Origin: Halomicrobium sp. LC1Hm
GTDB taxonomy: Archaea; Halobacteriota; Halobacteria; Halobacteriales; Haloarculaceae
Length of the DNA: 64,000 nt
NCBI RefSeq assembly: GCF_009617995.1
Contig: NZ_CP044129.1
Location: 620,001 to 684,000, forward strand
Direction: 5' to 3'
Below the pieces are notes generated by a model that saw nothing but the letters and a program-made list of their open reading frames with translations, searched no databases and was not told the origin of the DNA. Each line of letters starts with the position of its first letter. Position 1 is the stretch's first letter. Below, piece after piece: positions 1 to 8,646 of this stretch. The position numbers and the translations under genes are program-made.

Positions 1-227
1 TCCTCGCGGTCGTCCTCGGCCGGCTCGACGGTCTCGGTGAGGATCTCGACGAGAAACTCCGGGACGAACCGCGAGAGGGGGTGCATGTCCATCACGACGG
101 CGTGGGTCTCGCCGCAGCGACAGTCGATCTCTCGCAGGCCCATGTCGAGTTCGTGGATGGAGCGCTCTTCCCCACAGGGCAGTTCCATAGACTGGCCCCC
201 GTCCCCGGGCACGCCGGACTCTGTCAT
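1..227 (-). CDS. DUF5815 family protein, N-terminal part (gene runs off the window)
   Basis: Reading leftward from an ATG at 225-227, the frame stays open to base 1, so only about the first 75 residues are visible. The segment carries CGEE and CRCGETHAVVMD, two short cysteine motifs like a small zinc- or metal-binding knuckle, followed by HPLSRFVPEFLVEIL. This pattern matches my recollection of the haloarchaeal DUF5815 family, whose function is unknown. The C-terminus lies outside the window, so family length cannot be compared. The assignment rests on recalled sequence similarity and not on a search. Confidence 0.7.
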   Translation of the reverse strand, partial: MTESGVPGDGGQSMELPCGEERSIHELDMGLREIDCRCGETHAVVMDMHPLSRFVPEFLVEILTETVEPAEDDRE

Positions 228-421
228 TACCGTTCGTAGCGCGTTCGAGCGGTTAAAACGAGCGATGTCACTCGGCGTCCTCACGAACGGCCACGTCGAC
301 GACGTGTCAGCAGGGATCGATCTCGGGCCCGGAGATTCGCCGGGCCTCGTTGTCGGAAATGTCTTCTGCAGGAAGAAAACGGCCAGTGTCGATCACGAGC
401 GTTCGGCCTTCGGACCGACAG

Positions 422-814
422 TCAGGGCCAGTCGTCGCGTTGCTCTTCGGACTCGACGGCGTCGGGAGACTCCGGATCGCCCAGTTCCCAGTCGGCCGCT
501 TCGGCGGCCCCTTCGACGGTGAGGTACTCCCAGTCCGCGGTCTCGGCCAGCGCCGCGTCCTCGTCGGTCGTGCCGACGAAGACGTGGCGCTCGGTGTCGA
601 ACTGCTCTTTGACGTTGCCCAGGCTCTCCTCGCGCCCGCGTGGGCCCGAGAAAAAGTCCTGTCTGATCCGGTGTTTCCGACAGAAGTTCGTGACGACGTA
701 GGTGGGTTTCTCGGAGATGACGCCGACGTACTCGGCCCACTGGCGCGCGTCGTTGAAGACGGCGTCGGGGTGGGCCAGTTCCTTGAGCGCCGCGAGCTCG
801 ATCGCGAGTGTCAT
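422..814 (-). CDS. Haloarchaeal DUF7124-type protein
   Basis: A 130-residue soluble acidic protein starting MTLAIELAALKELA. An in-frame ATG seven codons upstream (835) is possible, but the MTLAIELAAL start is the one typical of relatives. The sequence contains VTNFCRKHRIRQDFFSGPRG and a later ERHVFVGT segment. These suggest a compact alpha/beta fold with a conserved basic patch. It resembles the haloarchaeal DUF7124 family, which has no known role. It lies alone between two same-strand genes with about 60-190 bp spacers. Nothing in the sequence indicates a catalytic function. Confidence 0.65.
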   Translation of the reverse strand: MTLAIELAALKELAHPDAVFNDARQWAEYVGVISEKPTYVVTNFCRKHRIRQDFFSGPRGREESLGNVKEQFDTERHVFVGTTDEDAALAETADWEYLTVEGAAEAADWELGDPESPDAVESEEQRDDWP

Positions 815-875
815 GTCGCCGCTGCCGCCAACCATGCTCGAATCTCGGCCGTCACCCGAAAAAAGGCCGTCGGTT

Positions 876-1085
876 CTACGGCCGGCGGTCGTCCGCGTCC
901 CGGAGCTTCGACGCCTCTTCGTTGACTTTCTCCATCTCTCGAACCGCCTGCCGACCGTCTGCTTGGCCGTGGGCGTAGTTGACCGAGGCGTCGAGGAGCG
1001 ATCCGGCGTGATCTCGCTGGTCGTCCTCGTCGGATCGCCCGCGACGCGAAACGCCGACGAGCCACCGGATCAGAGCACGGAGCAT
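876..1085 (-). CDS. Small hypothetical protein (69 aa)
   Basis: Starts at an ATG (1083-1085) and ends with TAG at 876. The N-terminus MLRALIRWLVGVSRRGR is a short amphipathic or membrane-associating helix with a basic end. It is followed by a charged helical segment ending NEEASKLRDADDRRP. The composition (acidic C-terminal half, C/G third positions) looks coding, while overlapping longer frames on this strand are arginine/serine-rich shadows. I do not recognise the family. It could attach peripherally to the membrane, which is inference only. Confidence 0.5.
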   Translation of the reverse strand: MLRALIRWLVGVSRRGRSDEDDQRDHAGSLLDASVNYAHGQADGRQAVREMEKVNEEASKLRDADDRRP

Positions 1086-1152
1086 ACACGACTGTTGTAT
1101 CCTCACCGACAAAAAGTGTCGGTCGAAGCGACGAGAAAGACCTTCCCGCGGT

Positions 1153-2403
1153 TCACTCGGCCTGTGCGGGAGCGACTTCTTCGAGGCGCTCGATGTCGAC
1201 GTCTTCTTCGAGCAGCAGCTCCTTCTTGTCCGCGACCTCGCGTTCCTCGCGGATGAGCTTCTTGAACTTCGACTGCTGGGAGAGATCGCCGATGAGCACG
1301 CCGCCGATGAGCTTGCCGTCCTTGAAAGTGAGTCGACGCCACTCCGTGTCGGAGTACTTTCGCTCGCAGTCCTCGTCGCCGAGCGTCGGGTGACCAAAGG
1401 AGAGGAAGGGGAAGTCGAAGTGAGTGATCGAGTACGTCGAGACCCAGCGGAACTCTTCTTCGGCAGCGTCGGCGACCATGTTGGCACCGGCGACCGATCC
1501 CTGCTCTTTGGCCGAGCCCCACGCGCCGTTCTGTGCGCGCTCGTCGAGGATCGTGTCGTAGAACTGCGTGATGTCGCCCGCGGCGTAGACGTCTTCGACG
1601 TTGGTCTGCATGTACTCGTCGACGACGATCCCGTCGTCGGTCTCGATGCCCGAGCCGGCGAGGAACTCGGTGTTGAAGTCCAGACCGATCGCGACGCCCG
1701 CGAAGTCGCCGTCGTAGCGGTTACCGTCGGGGTCGACGGCCGCCTCGACGTGACCGTCGTCGTCGACTTCGAAGTGGTCGACGCCGGACTCGAAGACGGG
1801 TTCGACGCCGACGCCGCGCATCGCGTCGTGGATGATCTCCGCGCCGTCGAGGCTGAGCGCGTAGCGCCACCAGCGGTTGCCACGCATGAGGAACGTCCCG
1901 TCGATCCCCTGTGCGCCACAGATCGCGGCGAGGTCGATCCCGAGCAGGCCCGCACCGACGATGATCGCGTCGTCGGTCTCCTCGGCGTGTTCGCGGATGT
2001 TGCGGGCGTCCTGGAACGTCCAGAAGTGGTGGATCCCGTCGGCGTCGGCGTTGTCGACCGGGAGCTGCGCCGGCGTCCCGCCGGTCGCGACGAGCAGCTT
2101 GTCGTACTCGTAGCTGTCGCCCTCGTGGGTGTGAATCTCGTGGGCGTCGGTGTCGACTTCGGTGACGTGCGTGTTCAGTTCGAGGTCGATGTCTCGCTCC
2201 TCGTACCACTCGGGTTCGTGGATCGAGATCGGTGCTTCGGGGAGCTTGCCCTTCGCGAACTCCTTGATGAGGATCCGGTTGTACAGGGCCTCTCCCTCGT
2301 CCGTGATGACTGTGACGTCTGCGTCTGGATCGGCTTCGCGGATCGACTCTGCAGCCGACGACCCCGCGATGCCGTCACCGATAATCACGTGCGACGTGCT
2401 CAT
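1153..2403 (-). CDS. NAD(P)/FAD-dependent oxidoreductase (rubredoxin/nitrite reductase-like)
   Basis: A 416-residue two-dinucleotide-fold flavoprotein. The N-terminal GDGIAGSSAAESI is the FAD-binding Rossmann motif. IIVGAGLLGIDLAA near residue 150 is the NAD(P)H motif, and VYAAGDI near residue 290 is the second FAD contact. There is no CX4C redox-active disulfide, so it belongs with the NirB N-domain / rubredoxin-reductase / AIF-like branch and not with dihydrolipoyl dehydrogenases. The last 120 residues form an extra domain ending in an acidic coiled helix (KKELLLEEDVDIERLEEV). The electron acceptor is unknown. It is transcribed leftward from 2403, divergently from the DUF6149 gene at 2532. 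Confidence 0.85.
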   Translation of the reverse strand: MSTSHVIIGDGIAGSSAAESIREADPDADVTVITDEGEALYNRILIKEFAKGKLPEAPISIHEPEWYEERDIDLELNTHVTEVDTDAHEIHTHEGDSYEYDKLLVATGGTPAQLPVDNADADGIHHFWTFQDARNIREHAEETDDAIIVGAGLLGIDLAAICGAQGIDGTFLMRGNRWWRYALSLDGAEIIHDAMRGVGVEPVFESGVDHFEVDDDGHVEAAVDPDGNRYDGDFAGVAIGLDFNTEFLAGSGIETDDGIVVDEYMQTNVEDVYAAGDITQFYDTILDERAQNGAWGSAKEQGSVAGANMVADAAEEEFRWVSTYSITHFDFPFLSFGHPTLGDEDCERKYSDTEWRRLTFKDGKLIGGVLIGDLSQQSKFKKLIREEREVADKKELLLEEDVDIERLEEVAPAQAE

Positions 2404-2531
2404 AAGCGGGACGTTAGATATCGGGCTTAATGTGGATTGCCATCTCCGCGTCAGGTGGCAAGTATTGACGCGGTGGGTGGAAATTACGCCCGATCGCGGG
2501 GTTGAAGGCCGTCGCGACCAAGGGAAATGTG

Positions 2532-3110
2532 ATGAAACTCCGCCAGAACGTCAAGCACTTCGCGGCCAAGCAGGCGCTGACACTCCCAGTCGTCGGCGAG
2601 GCGGTCAACGACCGGCTGGTGGACTTGCACACGAACGTCTTCGCGGACAAGGCCGACGCGAGCCGCGCCGACGAGCGGCGCGCCCACCTCGACGACTTCT
2701 TCGACGCGACGATGGACACCTACGTCGCCGCGCTGGACGCCGGCTTCCCCGAGGCCGAGGCCAGAGAGATCACACACGTACAGGCGAACTTCGACTTCTA
2801 CAACCACGGCTGGACGGAGATGATGGAGTTCCCCGTCGACGAACTGGCGGCCCACTACGAGCGCTACGAGTCGTTCTTCGAGCGCTACGACATCACGATC
2901 GACGAGCCACTCGGCACGTTCGCCCCCGAAGACGGCATCACCGAGGCCCCGTCGACGCCCGAAAAGCTCGACGACCCCGAGCACCCTCACGCGGAGGGCG
3001 GGTTCGCCGACGACGTGTACGTCGAGACCGACGACGGCGAGATCGTGGTCGGCGGTCAGGAAGAGCCCACAGACGTAGATCCGAGCGAGGCCCCCGGCGT
3101 CGAAGAGTAG
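2532..3110 (+). CDS. DUF6149 family protein
   Basis: A 192-residue acidic soluble protein. I chose the ATG at 2532 (MKLRQNVKHFAAKQAL) over the one at 2502 because the ten extra residues look non-conserved. The body contains DDFFDATMDTYVAAL, ITHVQANFDFYNHGWTEMME and a C-terminal HPHAEGGFADDVYVE, which I recognise as haloarchaeal DUF6149. It is predicted helical with many acidic side chains and no membrane segment. Function is unknown. It stands divergent to the flavoprotein upstream and convergent with the FAD oxidoreductase gene that ends at 3225. Confidence 0.7.
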   Translation: MKLRQNVKHFAAKQALTLPVVGEAVNDRLVDLHTNVFADKADASRADERRAHLDDFFDATMDTYVAALDAGFPEAEAREITHVQANFDFYNHGWTEMMEFPVDELAAHYERYESFFERYDITIDEPLGTFAPEDGITEAPSTPEKLDDPEHPHAEGGFADDVYVETDDGEIVVGGQEEPTDVDPSEAPGVEE

Positions 3111-3224
3111 CGCCGCCGGTCGCCGTAGACCTCCCTCCGACAGTGCCATCCAGGCGACGGTCGGACGACGGCGTCCGCTGGACGCCGCGACTGTGGACAG
3201 CCCCAAACAGCGCGAGCAATCGAA

Positions 3225-4538
3225 CTACCGGTCCCCGGTGATCCGGTCGGCACACTCGTAGCCGGCGACGATGCCGCCGTTGAGGCTCCGCTCGGGATAC
3301 TGTGCCCGAGAGGCCATCCCGGCGTAGTAGACGCCCTCGGCGATCTCGTCGGCCAGGTCGTAGGGGACGACCATGTCCAGATAGCCCCGCTCGTAGATCG
3401 GTGCCGTCCGCGGGTTCCGGGCGGTCTCGATCCAGTTGACGCTGTCGCGGTCGAAGTCGGGAAACAGCCCCTCGATGCCTGACAGCCACGTCTCGCGGAT
3501 CTCTTCGTCGTCCTGTTGCCAGTAGGGGTCGTCCGTGTGCTGGACGTACTTGGCGATGTAGACGAGGTGTTCGCCGCCGTAGCGCTCGGGCGGGACGAAG
3601 TTGGTGTGCTCGATGAGCGCCCCGAACGGAGCCTCGTCGGCGATGTTGAGCCAGTAGGTGTCGGTCAGCGACTCGTCCAGACTGATCACCGAGCAGATCG
3701 TCCCCTGGAAGTCGATCCCACATTGATACCCCGTCAGCGCCTCCAGTACCGTCGGCATCGCGGCGACGACGGCGGCGTCGACCCCGTGGGTTTCGGTTCC
3801 CTCGTCGGTGTCGACGGTCAGCGAGTCGACGGCACCGCCCGTCGTCGAAAGCTCCGTCACGCGTGCGCCGGTCGTGATGTTCTCTCGGCCCACCGCCTCG
3901 ACGAGCGCGTCCAGCAGCCGGCCGAAACCGCCGTCGAGGTAGCCGAGGATCTCCCCGTTGAGGATGTCTCGCTCCCCGCGGAACTTGATGCGCCCGAGCA
4001 GCCAGGCCGCGCTTACGTCCGCCGCGCGCTCGCCGAACTTCGCTTCGAGCAGCGGTTCGAAGAAGGTCTCGTAGACGTTCTCCGTCGTGTGCTCCCGTGC
4101 GAACTCCTTGACTGGCACGTCCTCGAAGTCTTCGAGGCGCTCGTAGGTGTCGAACTTCGGGACGCCACCGCGAACGTCGATATCGAGCGTGAGCATCCCG
4201 AGCCTGAACTTGTCGTAGACGCTCCAGTGGGGAAAGGCGAGGATCTCCCAGGGCTTGTCCATCGGGTGGACGACCCCGTCGACGTAGTAGGCGTTCTCGC
4301 CGATCCGCCACTCGACGTCGTCGCCCAGCCCCAGCTCGTGGGCCAGCTCGACGATCGTCTCTTCGGATTTCGAGAGGTGGTGGTAGAACTTCTCCAGAGG
4401 GTCACCGGCGGTCTCGTACACCGCGGCCAGTCCGCCGACCTGGTCTGTGGCCTCGAACACGTGGACCTCGTGGCCGCGTTGCTGGAGCCGGTACGCGGCC
4501 GCCAACCCCGCGATGCCGCCGCCGACGACGCCGATCAT
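3225..4538 (-). CDS. FAD-dependent amine-oxidase/protoporphyrinogen-oxidase-like protein
   Basis: A 437-residue flavoprotein beginning MIGVVGGGIAGLAAAYRLQ, an FAD Rossmann motif (GxGxxG at residues 6-11) followed by the HEVHVFEA beta-strand and the GGLA loop typical of the protoporphyrinogen oxidase / phytoene desaturase / UDP-galactopyranose mutase superfamily. The C-terminal NGGIVAGYECADRI is the second FAD contact. The substrate cannot be read from sequence; polyprenyl, carotenoid and heme intermediates are all possible for the family. Its start codon overlaps the stop of the kinase gene 4535-6754 by 4 bp, so the two are probably translationally coupled. Confidence 0.85.
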   Translation of the reverse strand: MIGVVGGGIAGLAAAYRLQQRGHEVHVFEATDQVGGLAAVYETAGDPLEKFYHHLSKSEETIVELAHELGLGDDVEWRIGENAYYVDGVVHPMDKPWEILAFPHWSVYDKFRLGMLTLDIDVRGGVPKFDTYERLEDFEDVPVKEFAREHTTENVYETFFEPLLEAKFGERAADVSAAWLLGRIKFRGERDILNGEILGYLDGGFGRLLDALVEAVGRENITTGARVTELSTTGGAVDSLTVDTDEGTETHGVDAAVVAAMPTVLEALTGYQCGIDFQGTICSVISLDESLTDTYWLNIADEAPFGALIEHTNFVPPERYGGEHLVYIAKYVQHTDDPYWQQDDEEIRETWLSGIEGLFPDFDRDSVNWIETARNPRTAPIYERGYLDMVVPYDLADEIAEGVYYAGMASRAQYPERSLNGGIVAGYECADRITGDR

Positions 4539-6754
4539 GTGCGCTCGTTTTCGGGCGACCGGGATGTGTGTTGTGTCTCGGCCTGCTGGAACTCGAGGAC
4601 TGCCACGGCACCGCGGCGCGTGCCGTCGTCCTGGATATCGTTGTCCTCGATCCAGACCGTCCCGCCGTAGAGGTTCATCATCACCGAGACGAAGTACAGT
4701 CCGAAGCCGTGGCTGGTCTGGCTGGCACCGACGTTGCGCTCGAAGACGGTCTCTTTCATCTCGTCGGTCATGCCGGGGCCGTTGTCGGCGACCCTGAGCT
4801 GGACGCGGTCGGCGATCTCGCTGGCGGTGATCTCGACGCGGGGTGCTGGTGCGTCGTTGTGCGTGATAGCGTTCGAGATGACGCTGTCGACGACCTTCTC
4901 GACGAGGTCGTTGGCGAGGACGGTCAGCCCGTCGTCGACGGTCACGTCGATGGTCACGTCCGTGAACTCCTCGGAGAGGACGTCGACGCGATCGGACAAC
5001 ACCCTGCCGAGATCGACCCAGTCGAGACGCTGTGCCTCGCTCGCCGTGACGGTGTCGTTGATCGCCTCGATCTCCTCGCTGAGTTCCGAGAGGTCCTCAC
5101 ACCACTGGACGATCCGGTCGAGGTGTCGCTTTCTGGCGTCGTCGACGTGATCCCGCAGGTGGTTCGCTCGTCCCTCGATGACGAGCAAGGCGTTGCGCAG
5201 CGTGTGTCGCAACACGCCGTTGAAGAACGCGACCTGCTCGTTGCGACGCTCGATCGCCTGTCGGCTCTGGCGGAGCTCGTGCTCGCGGTCGACCTGCGTG
5301 AACGCGACCTGCGTCGTCCGGGCGAGGATCGTCGCGAACTGCTCGTCTTCGGTCACGAACGCACCGGGCTCGCGCGAGCCGATCGCCAGCACGCCGTGGT
5401 CGTCGATCGGCACGAGCAGGAGGTAACGAAACGGCATCGTCGTCCCCGAATCACGCACGTCCGCCCTGTCGATCGTCTCGGACTCGTAGGCGGTGTAGAC
5501 TGGGTGATCGGCGTCCTCGACGGTCAGCTCCGTCAGCGTACACTCCCGTTCGAGCGCGTCGCTGGCGGCGACCGGGCGCAGTCGATCGTCCTCGTGGATG
5601 TACACTGCGGCGGCGTCCTGATCGAGCACGCGGTCCGCGAACGTCACCGTCAGCTCCGCGATGCGTTCGACCGAGTTGGCCGTGATGAACTGCTGGGTCG
5701 CCGCCTGGAGGGCTTCCAGGCGGTCCTGCCGACGCTGCTGGCCAGTCACGTCCCGCAAGACGATGAGCCGACCGCGCTCGATGCCGTGCTGGTCGTCGAT
5801 CGAGGTGACCTGTGGATCGAAGTACGTGACCTCCTCGCTGGCGGGGTCCGAGCGCGAGTAGACGGAACTACCGTCGAGCCGTTCCGCGAGCCGCGGAGCG
5901 ACGTCGCTGAGCCGTCGCCCACAGAGTGGGTCGGCGTCGAACATCGTCTCGGCGGCGCGGTTGTGGTCGAGAATCCGCCCGTCCTCTGCGAGGACGAACA
6001 CGGGGTCGGGCAGTTCGTCGACGAGGATGTCACTTGCCAGCGGTCTCACGTCGAGGAGGTCGTACCGGAACAGGCCCCAGCCAAGCACCAGCCCAGTGAG
6101 ACCGAGTGCGGCCGGCGTCAGATCCACGCCCGGATGCGAGAACCGATGGAACTGCGTCGCGGCGTTGAGGATGACGGGGACGAGGATCGCAGTCACGACC
6201 GTCGCCGTCTGGAGTCGATAGATGGCCCGCGATCTGACGAGAAAGCGTGCCAGCAGGAGGAACGCCACCGCGAGGAGGAGGTAGGTATAGAGGAGGTCGA
6301 TCTGGGAGGGGATCCCCTCTGTGACGGTCAACACCGCGGCGTTCTCCCACGCGCCGGCCCACACGCTCCCGGGTCCCGCCACGAGGTCGTGGAACGGAGC
6401 CGTCGCCGAAAGGACGGTGTAGCCGGCCGGAACGAGCCACAGCGAGCCGACGAACCGCGGCGTGAGAACGTCCTCACGGCCGATGTAGGAGAACACGAAC
6501 ACCAGCACGAGCGGGGCGGTGCTGCTGGAGGCGGCTCGTGCGATGCGGTCGAACAGGTACGCGCCCGCCGCCTGATCGGTCAACAGGCGGGCCGTCGCCA
6601 TGAACGCCCACGCGGCGGCAGCGACCATCAGCCAGCCAAACGCCGCGGCCGCCGGTCGGTCGTGGTTGCGCCACGCGATCACCGCCATGGCACTGCAGAT
6701 CAGCCCGCTGACCAACGTCGTAGCGACGACGCCCCAGAACACGTACGTGGCCAT
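4535..6754 (-). CDS. Membrane histidine kinase with 7TM sensor, PAS and GAF domains
   Basis: A 739-residue sensor kinase. Residues 1-225 form about seven membrane helices (histidine-kinase N-terminal 7TM type). Next comes a PAS domain from about 235 (LPDPVFVLAEDGRILDHN), a GAF-like region from about 355 to 500, and a HisKA-like H-box whose phospho-acceptor is His517 (VLRHTLRNALL). The ATPase domain shows N (SVISNAITHN), G1 (DNGPGM) and G2 (HGFGLYF) boxes. The ATG at 6754 was chosen because it opens the first membrane helix; upstream codons look non-coding. It overlaps the downstream FAD oxidoreductase start by 4 bp (4535-4538). No cognate response regulator is adjacent. Confidence 0.9.
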   Translation of the reverse strand: MATYVFWGVVATTLVSGLICSAMAVIAWRNHDRPAAAAFGWLMVAAAAWAFMATARLLTDQAAGAYLFDRIARAASSSTAPLVLVFVFSYIGREDVLTPRFVGSLWLVPAGYTVLSATAPFHDLVAGPGSVWAGAWENAAVLTVTEGIPSQIDLLYTYLLLAVAFLLLARFLVRSRAIYRLQTATVVTAILVPVILNAATQFHRFSHPGVDLTPAALGLTGLVLGWGLFRYDLLDVRPLASDILVDELPDPVFVLAEDGRILDHNRAAETMFDADPLCGRRLSDVAPRLAERLDGSSVYSRSDPASEEVTYFDPQVTSIDDQHGIERGRLIVLRDVTGQQRRQDRLEALQAATQQFITANSVERIAELTVTFADRVLDQDAAAVYIHEDDRLRPVAASDALERECTLTELTVEDADHPVYTAYESETIDRADVRDSGTTMPFRYLLLVPIDDHGVLAIGSREPGAFVTEDEQFATILARTTQVAFTQVDREHELRQSRQAIERRNEQVAFFNGVLRHTLRNALLVIEGRANHLRDHVDDARKRHLDRIVQWCEDLSELSEEIEAINDTVTASEAQRLDWVDLGRVLSDRVDVLSEEFTDVTIDVTVDDGLTVLANDLVEKVVDSVISNAITHNDAPAPRVEITASEIADRVQLRVADNGPGMTDEMKETVFERNVGASQTSHGFGLYFVSVMMNLYGGTVWIEDNDIQDDGTRRGAVAVLEFQQAETQHTSRSPENERT

Positions 6755-6956
6755 TCGAGTGTCTCGTTCGACAATATCCGTTCCGACACTAATCAGTTGC
6801 CCTGCTACGGGCGGTTGTCGTTGCTCATCGGAGGTCCTTCGCGACGCGCCCGGGAAATCGTCACAACTGTCGGTCTGCCCCGACAGCCGTCGCTGTCTGA
6901 TCGGACCCTGCGTACGGTCCGCTACCTTTTTGCCTGCAGTGGGGATACTCGGATGC

Positions 6957-7832
6957 ATGTTGACCGTCCGGGCACCGGCAACGAGTGCCAATCTGGGGAG
7001 CGGGTTCGACGTGTTCGGCGTCGCGCTCGAGCGCCCGGCGGACGTGGTTCGCGTCTCGAAGGCCGAGCGGACGACCATCGAAGTGACGGGGGCCGGGAGC
7101 GAGTACATCCCGGAAGATCCGGAGAAAAACACCGTCGGCGCGGTCGCCAAAGCGCTCGACGCCCCGGCTCACATCGAGATCGACAAGGGTATCCGGCCCG
7201 CGTCGGGACTGGGTTCTTCGGCCGCCAGCGCCGCTGCCGCGGCCGTCGGCCTCAACGAGCTCTACGACCGAGGCCACAGCCGCGAGGCGCTCGTGCCGAT
7301 CGCCGCCAAGGGCGAAGCCGTCGTCTCCGGGGACGCCCACGACGACAATGTCGCCCCGTCGATCATGGGCGGGTTCACGATCGCGACCGACGACGGGGTC
7401 ACGCAGGTCGACGCCGACATCCCGCTGGTGGCCTGCCTCCCAGACATCGTCGTCTCGACGCGCGACGCGCGACGCGTCGTCCCCGAGCGGGCCGGCGTCG
7501 ACCAGCTCGTCGAGACCGTCGGCAACGCCGCCAGACTCACGACCGGGATGCATCGGGACGACCCCGATCTCGTGGGGGCCGGGATGTACGACTCGATCGT
7601 CACGCCGGCCCGAGCGAAGCTGATCGACGGCTACGCGGGCGTTCGAGAGGCAGCGCTGGAAGCGGGCGCGACCGGGGTCACCATCAGCGGTGCCGGCCCG
7701 ACCGTCATCGCCGCCTGTCACGAGGGCGATCAGCGCTCGATCGGCTCGGCGATGATCGAGCGCTTCGCCGAGGAGGACGTGGAGGCCCAGGTGTACCAGA
7801 CCCGAATCGGCGCTGGCGCGACCGTGTTCTAG
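6957..7832 (+). CDS. thrB: Homoserine kinase (threonine biosynthesis)
   Basis: A 291-residue GHMP kinase that phosphorylates L-homoserine with ATP, the step before threonine synthase, in the cytoplasm. The GHMP ATP-binding motif is PASGLGSSAASAAAA at residues 81-95. The N-terminus RAPATSANLGSGFDVFGVAL and the C-terminal TISGAGPTVIA are the other two GHMP motifs. Length is normal for ThrB. The ATG at 6957 follows a T-rich stretch near 6925, as expected for a leaderless haloarchaeal transcript. It is transcribed divergently from the kinase at 6754. thrC is not visible in the window. Confidence 0.95.
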   Translation: MLTVRAPATSANLGSGFDVFGVALERPADVVRVSKAERTTIEVTGAGSEYIPEDPEKNTVGAVAKALDAPAHIEIDKGIRPASGLGSSAASAAAAAVGLNELYDRGHSREALVPIAAKGEAVVSGDAHDDNVAPSIMGGFTIATDDGVTQVDADIPLVACLPDIVVSTRDARRVVPERAGVDQLVETVGNAARLTTGMHRDDPDLVGAGMYDSIVTPARAKLIDGYAGVREAALEAGATGVTISGAGPTVIAACHEGDQRSIGSAMIERFAEEDVEAQVYQTRIGAGATVF

Positions 7833-7881
7833 ACGCTGTCTCCACCAGTTCCCTTTTGTGTCACGTGGTCGACGTGCGAGT

Positions 7882-8205
7882 ATGGTCCCCGATGCGAGCG
7901 ACGGCACGGACGAGGCGGCGACGGGCGAGTGGCGGCGGCGCGGCGACGGCGGCGTCGATCCGGGTTTCGATCCGGACACGCTGTACCGCGTCGTCCGGGC
8001 CGCGATCAAAGACGCACTGTTGGACGTGATCGGCACGCTGTTGTTGCTCGGCGTCGCGCTGGTGGTGGTCACCATCGGCGGACAGTTGCTCCTCGGTGCG
8101 ATGTCCGAGGTGGCAGTGGCGGTCGGAGCCTTCCTCGTCCTGTTCGGCCTCTACCTCGGGGCTGCGACGCTGGGGCTGATCCCGCCCCTCCGCGAGTGGC
8201 TGTAA
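7882..8205 (+). CDS. Small integral membrane protein, unrecognised
   Basis: A 107-residue protein beginning MVPDASDGTDEAATGEW, with an acidic disordered N-terminus of about 30 residues. Two hydrophobic helices follow, LDVIGTLLLLGVALVVVTI (around 55-75) and VAVAVGAFLVLFGLYLGAAT (around 80-100). The start is the ATG at 7882, not the upstream ATG at 7858, whose extra codons are basic. It lies 49 bp after thrB and shares its direction, so co-transcription is possible. The family and function are not recognised. Confidence 0.65.
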   Translation: MVPDASDGTDEAATGEWRRRGDGGVDPGFDPDTLYRVVRAAIKDALLDVIGTLLLLGVALVVVTIGGQLLLGAMSEVAVAVGAFLVLFGLYLGAATLGLIPPLREWL

Positions 8206-8224
8206 CCCTCAGTATAGCGGGTGC

Positions 8225-8233
8225 CTTTATTTG
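8225..8233 (+). promoter_or_regulatory. TATA-like promoter element for the 8257 gene
   Basis: CTTTATTTG lies about 27 nt before the ATG at 8257. That is the usual distance from TATA box to transcript start in haloarchaea, so the mRNA is predicted to be leaderless. This supports 8257 over the ATG at 8221 as the start codon. Confidence 0.5.
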
Positions 8234-8256
8234 GCCAGGGTATGTTGTGTGTCCAC

Positions 8257-8565
8257 ATGGCACGCAGACAGCCGGCGTTCGGGACGGACGGCTCCAGGTC
8301 CCCGGCACCGGTCGCGGATCGACTCGTGTGGCTGGGTGCTGCGCTGTGCGTGCTCGGAGTGCCGCTCGTCGTCGGCGTCGCTCTCGCGGTCGTCCTGTCG
8401 GCACCGTCGCTGGCGGCGGGTGTCGACAGTGCCCTCGCGGCCGTCGATGGGCCGCTCGGCGCGCCCGACGGCATCGAGTGGCTGCTCCACGTGGGCGTCC
8501 TCGGCGTGCTCGTCGGCGCGTGGCTCGCCGGTGCGGGGCTCGTGAGCGGGGAGCTGTTGCCCTGA
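8257..8565 (+). CDS. Small membrane protein, unrecognised
   Basis: A 102-residue protein starting MARRQPAFGTDG with two or three hydrophobic helices: LVWLGAALCVLGVPLVVGV (about 25-43), a continuing AVVLSAP segment, and LHVGVLGVLVGAWLAGAGL (about 76-95). It ends in TGA at 8563-8565, only 2 nt from a palindromic repeat (8568-8646). It is convergent with the MscS gene, with the repeat filling the whole spacer. No family is recognised. Confidence 0.6.
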   Translation: MARRQPAFGTDGSRSPAPVADRLVWLGAALCVLGVPLVVGVALAVVLSAPSLAAGVDSALAAVDGPLGAPDGIEWLLHVGVLGVLVGAWLAGAGLVSGELLP

Positions 8566-8567
8566 TC

Positions 8568-8646
8568 ATACTACCGGCTGTACGTCTGTGAAGAATTTCT
8601 CGATCCCGTGTCTCGAATCTCTTGAAACAGTTACAGCCGGCAGTAT
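8568..8646. repeat. Nested palindromic element, copy A (subfamily II)
   Basis: A 79-bp element bounded by inverted ends ATACTACCGGCTGT and ACAGCCGGCAGTAT. The core is an imperfect palindrome around TCTCGATCCCG / TGTCTCGAAT. It fills the spacer between two convergent genes. Its last T is the first base of the TCA that reads as the TGA stop of the MscS gene on the minus strand. The arms TCTGTGAAGAATT (left) and CTTGAAACAG (right) place it with copies C and F. Confidence 0.8.

Noticed and set aside
228..421. Short minus-strand frame (about 29 codons, GTG start) ending PEIDPC near 318
   Set aside because: It has no ATG, is very short and shows no recognisable pattern. The amino-acid composition is acceptable but not enough to call a gene.
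350..925. Plus-strand frames over 350-1256 (for example 191 and 184 codons)
   Set aside because: They are shadows of the minus-strand DUF7124-type and small protein genes, rich in Arg/Ser/Pro and without acidic haloarchaeal composition.
4568..8029. A 1153-codon open frame on the plus strand antisense to the kinase gene
   Set aside because: GC-rich haloarchaeal DNA often leaves long antisense frames open. This one lacks any recognisable domain and turns into Arg-rich sequence over thrB.
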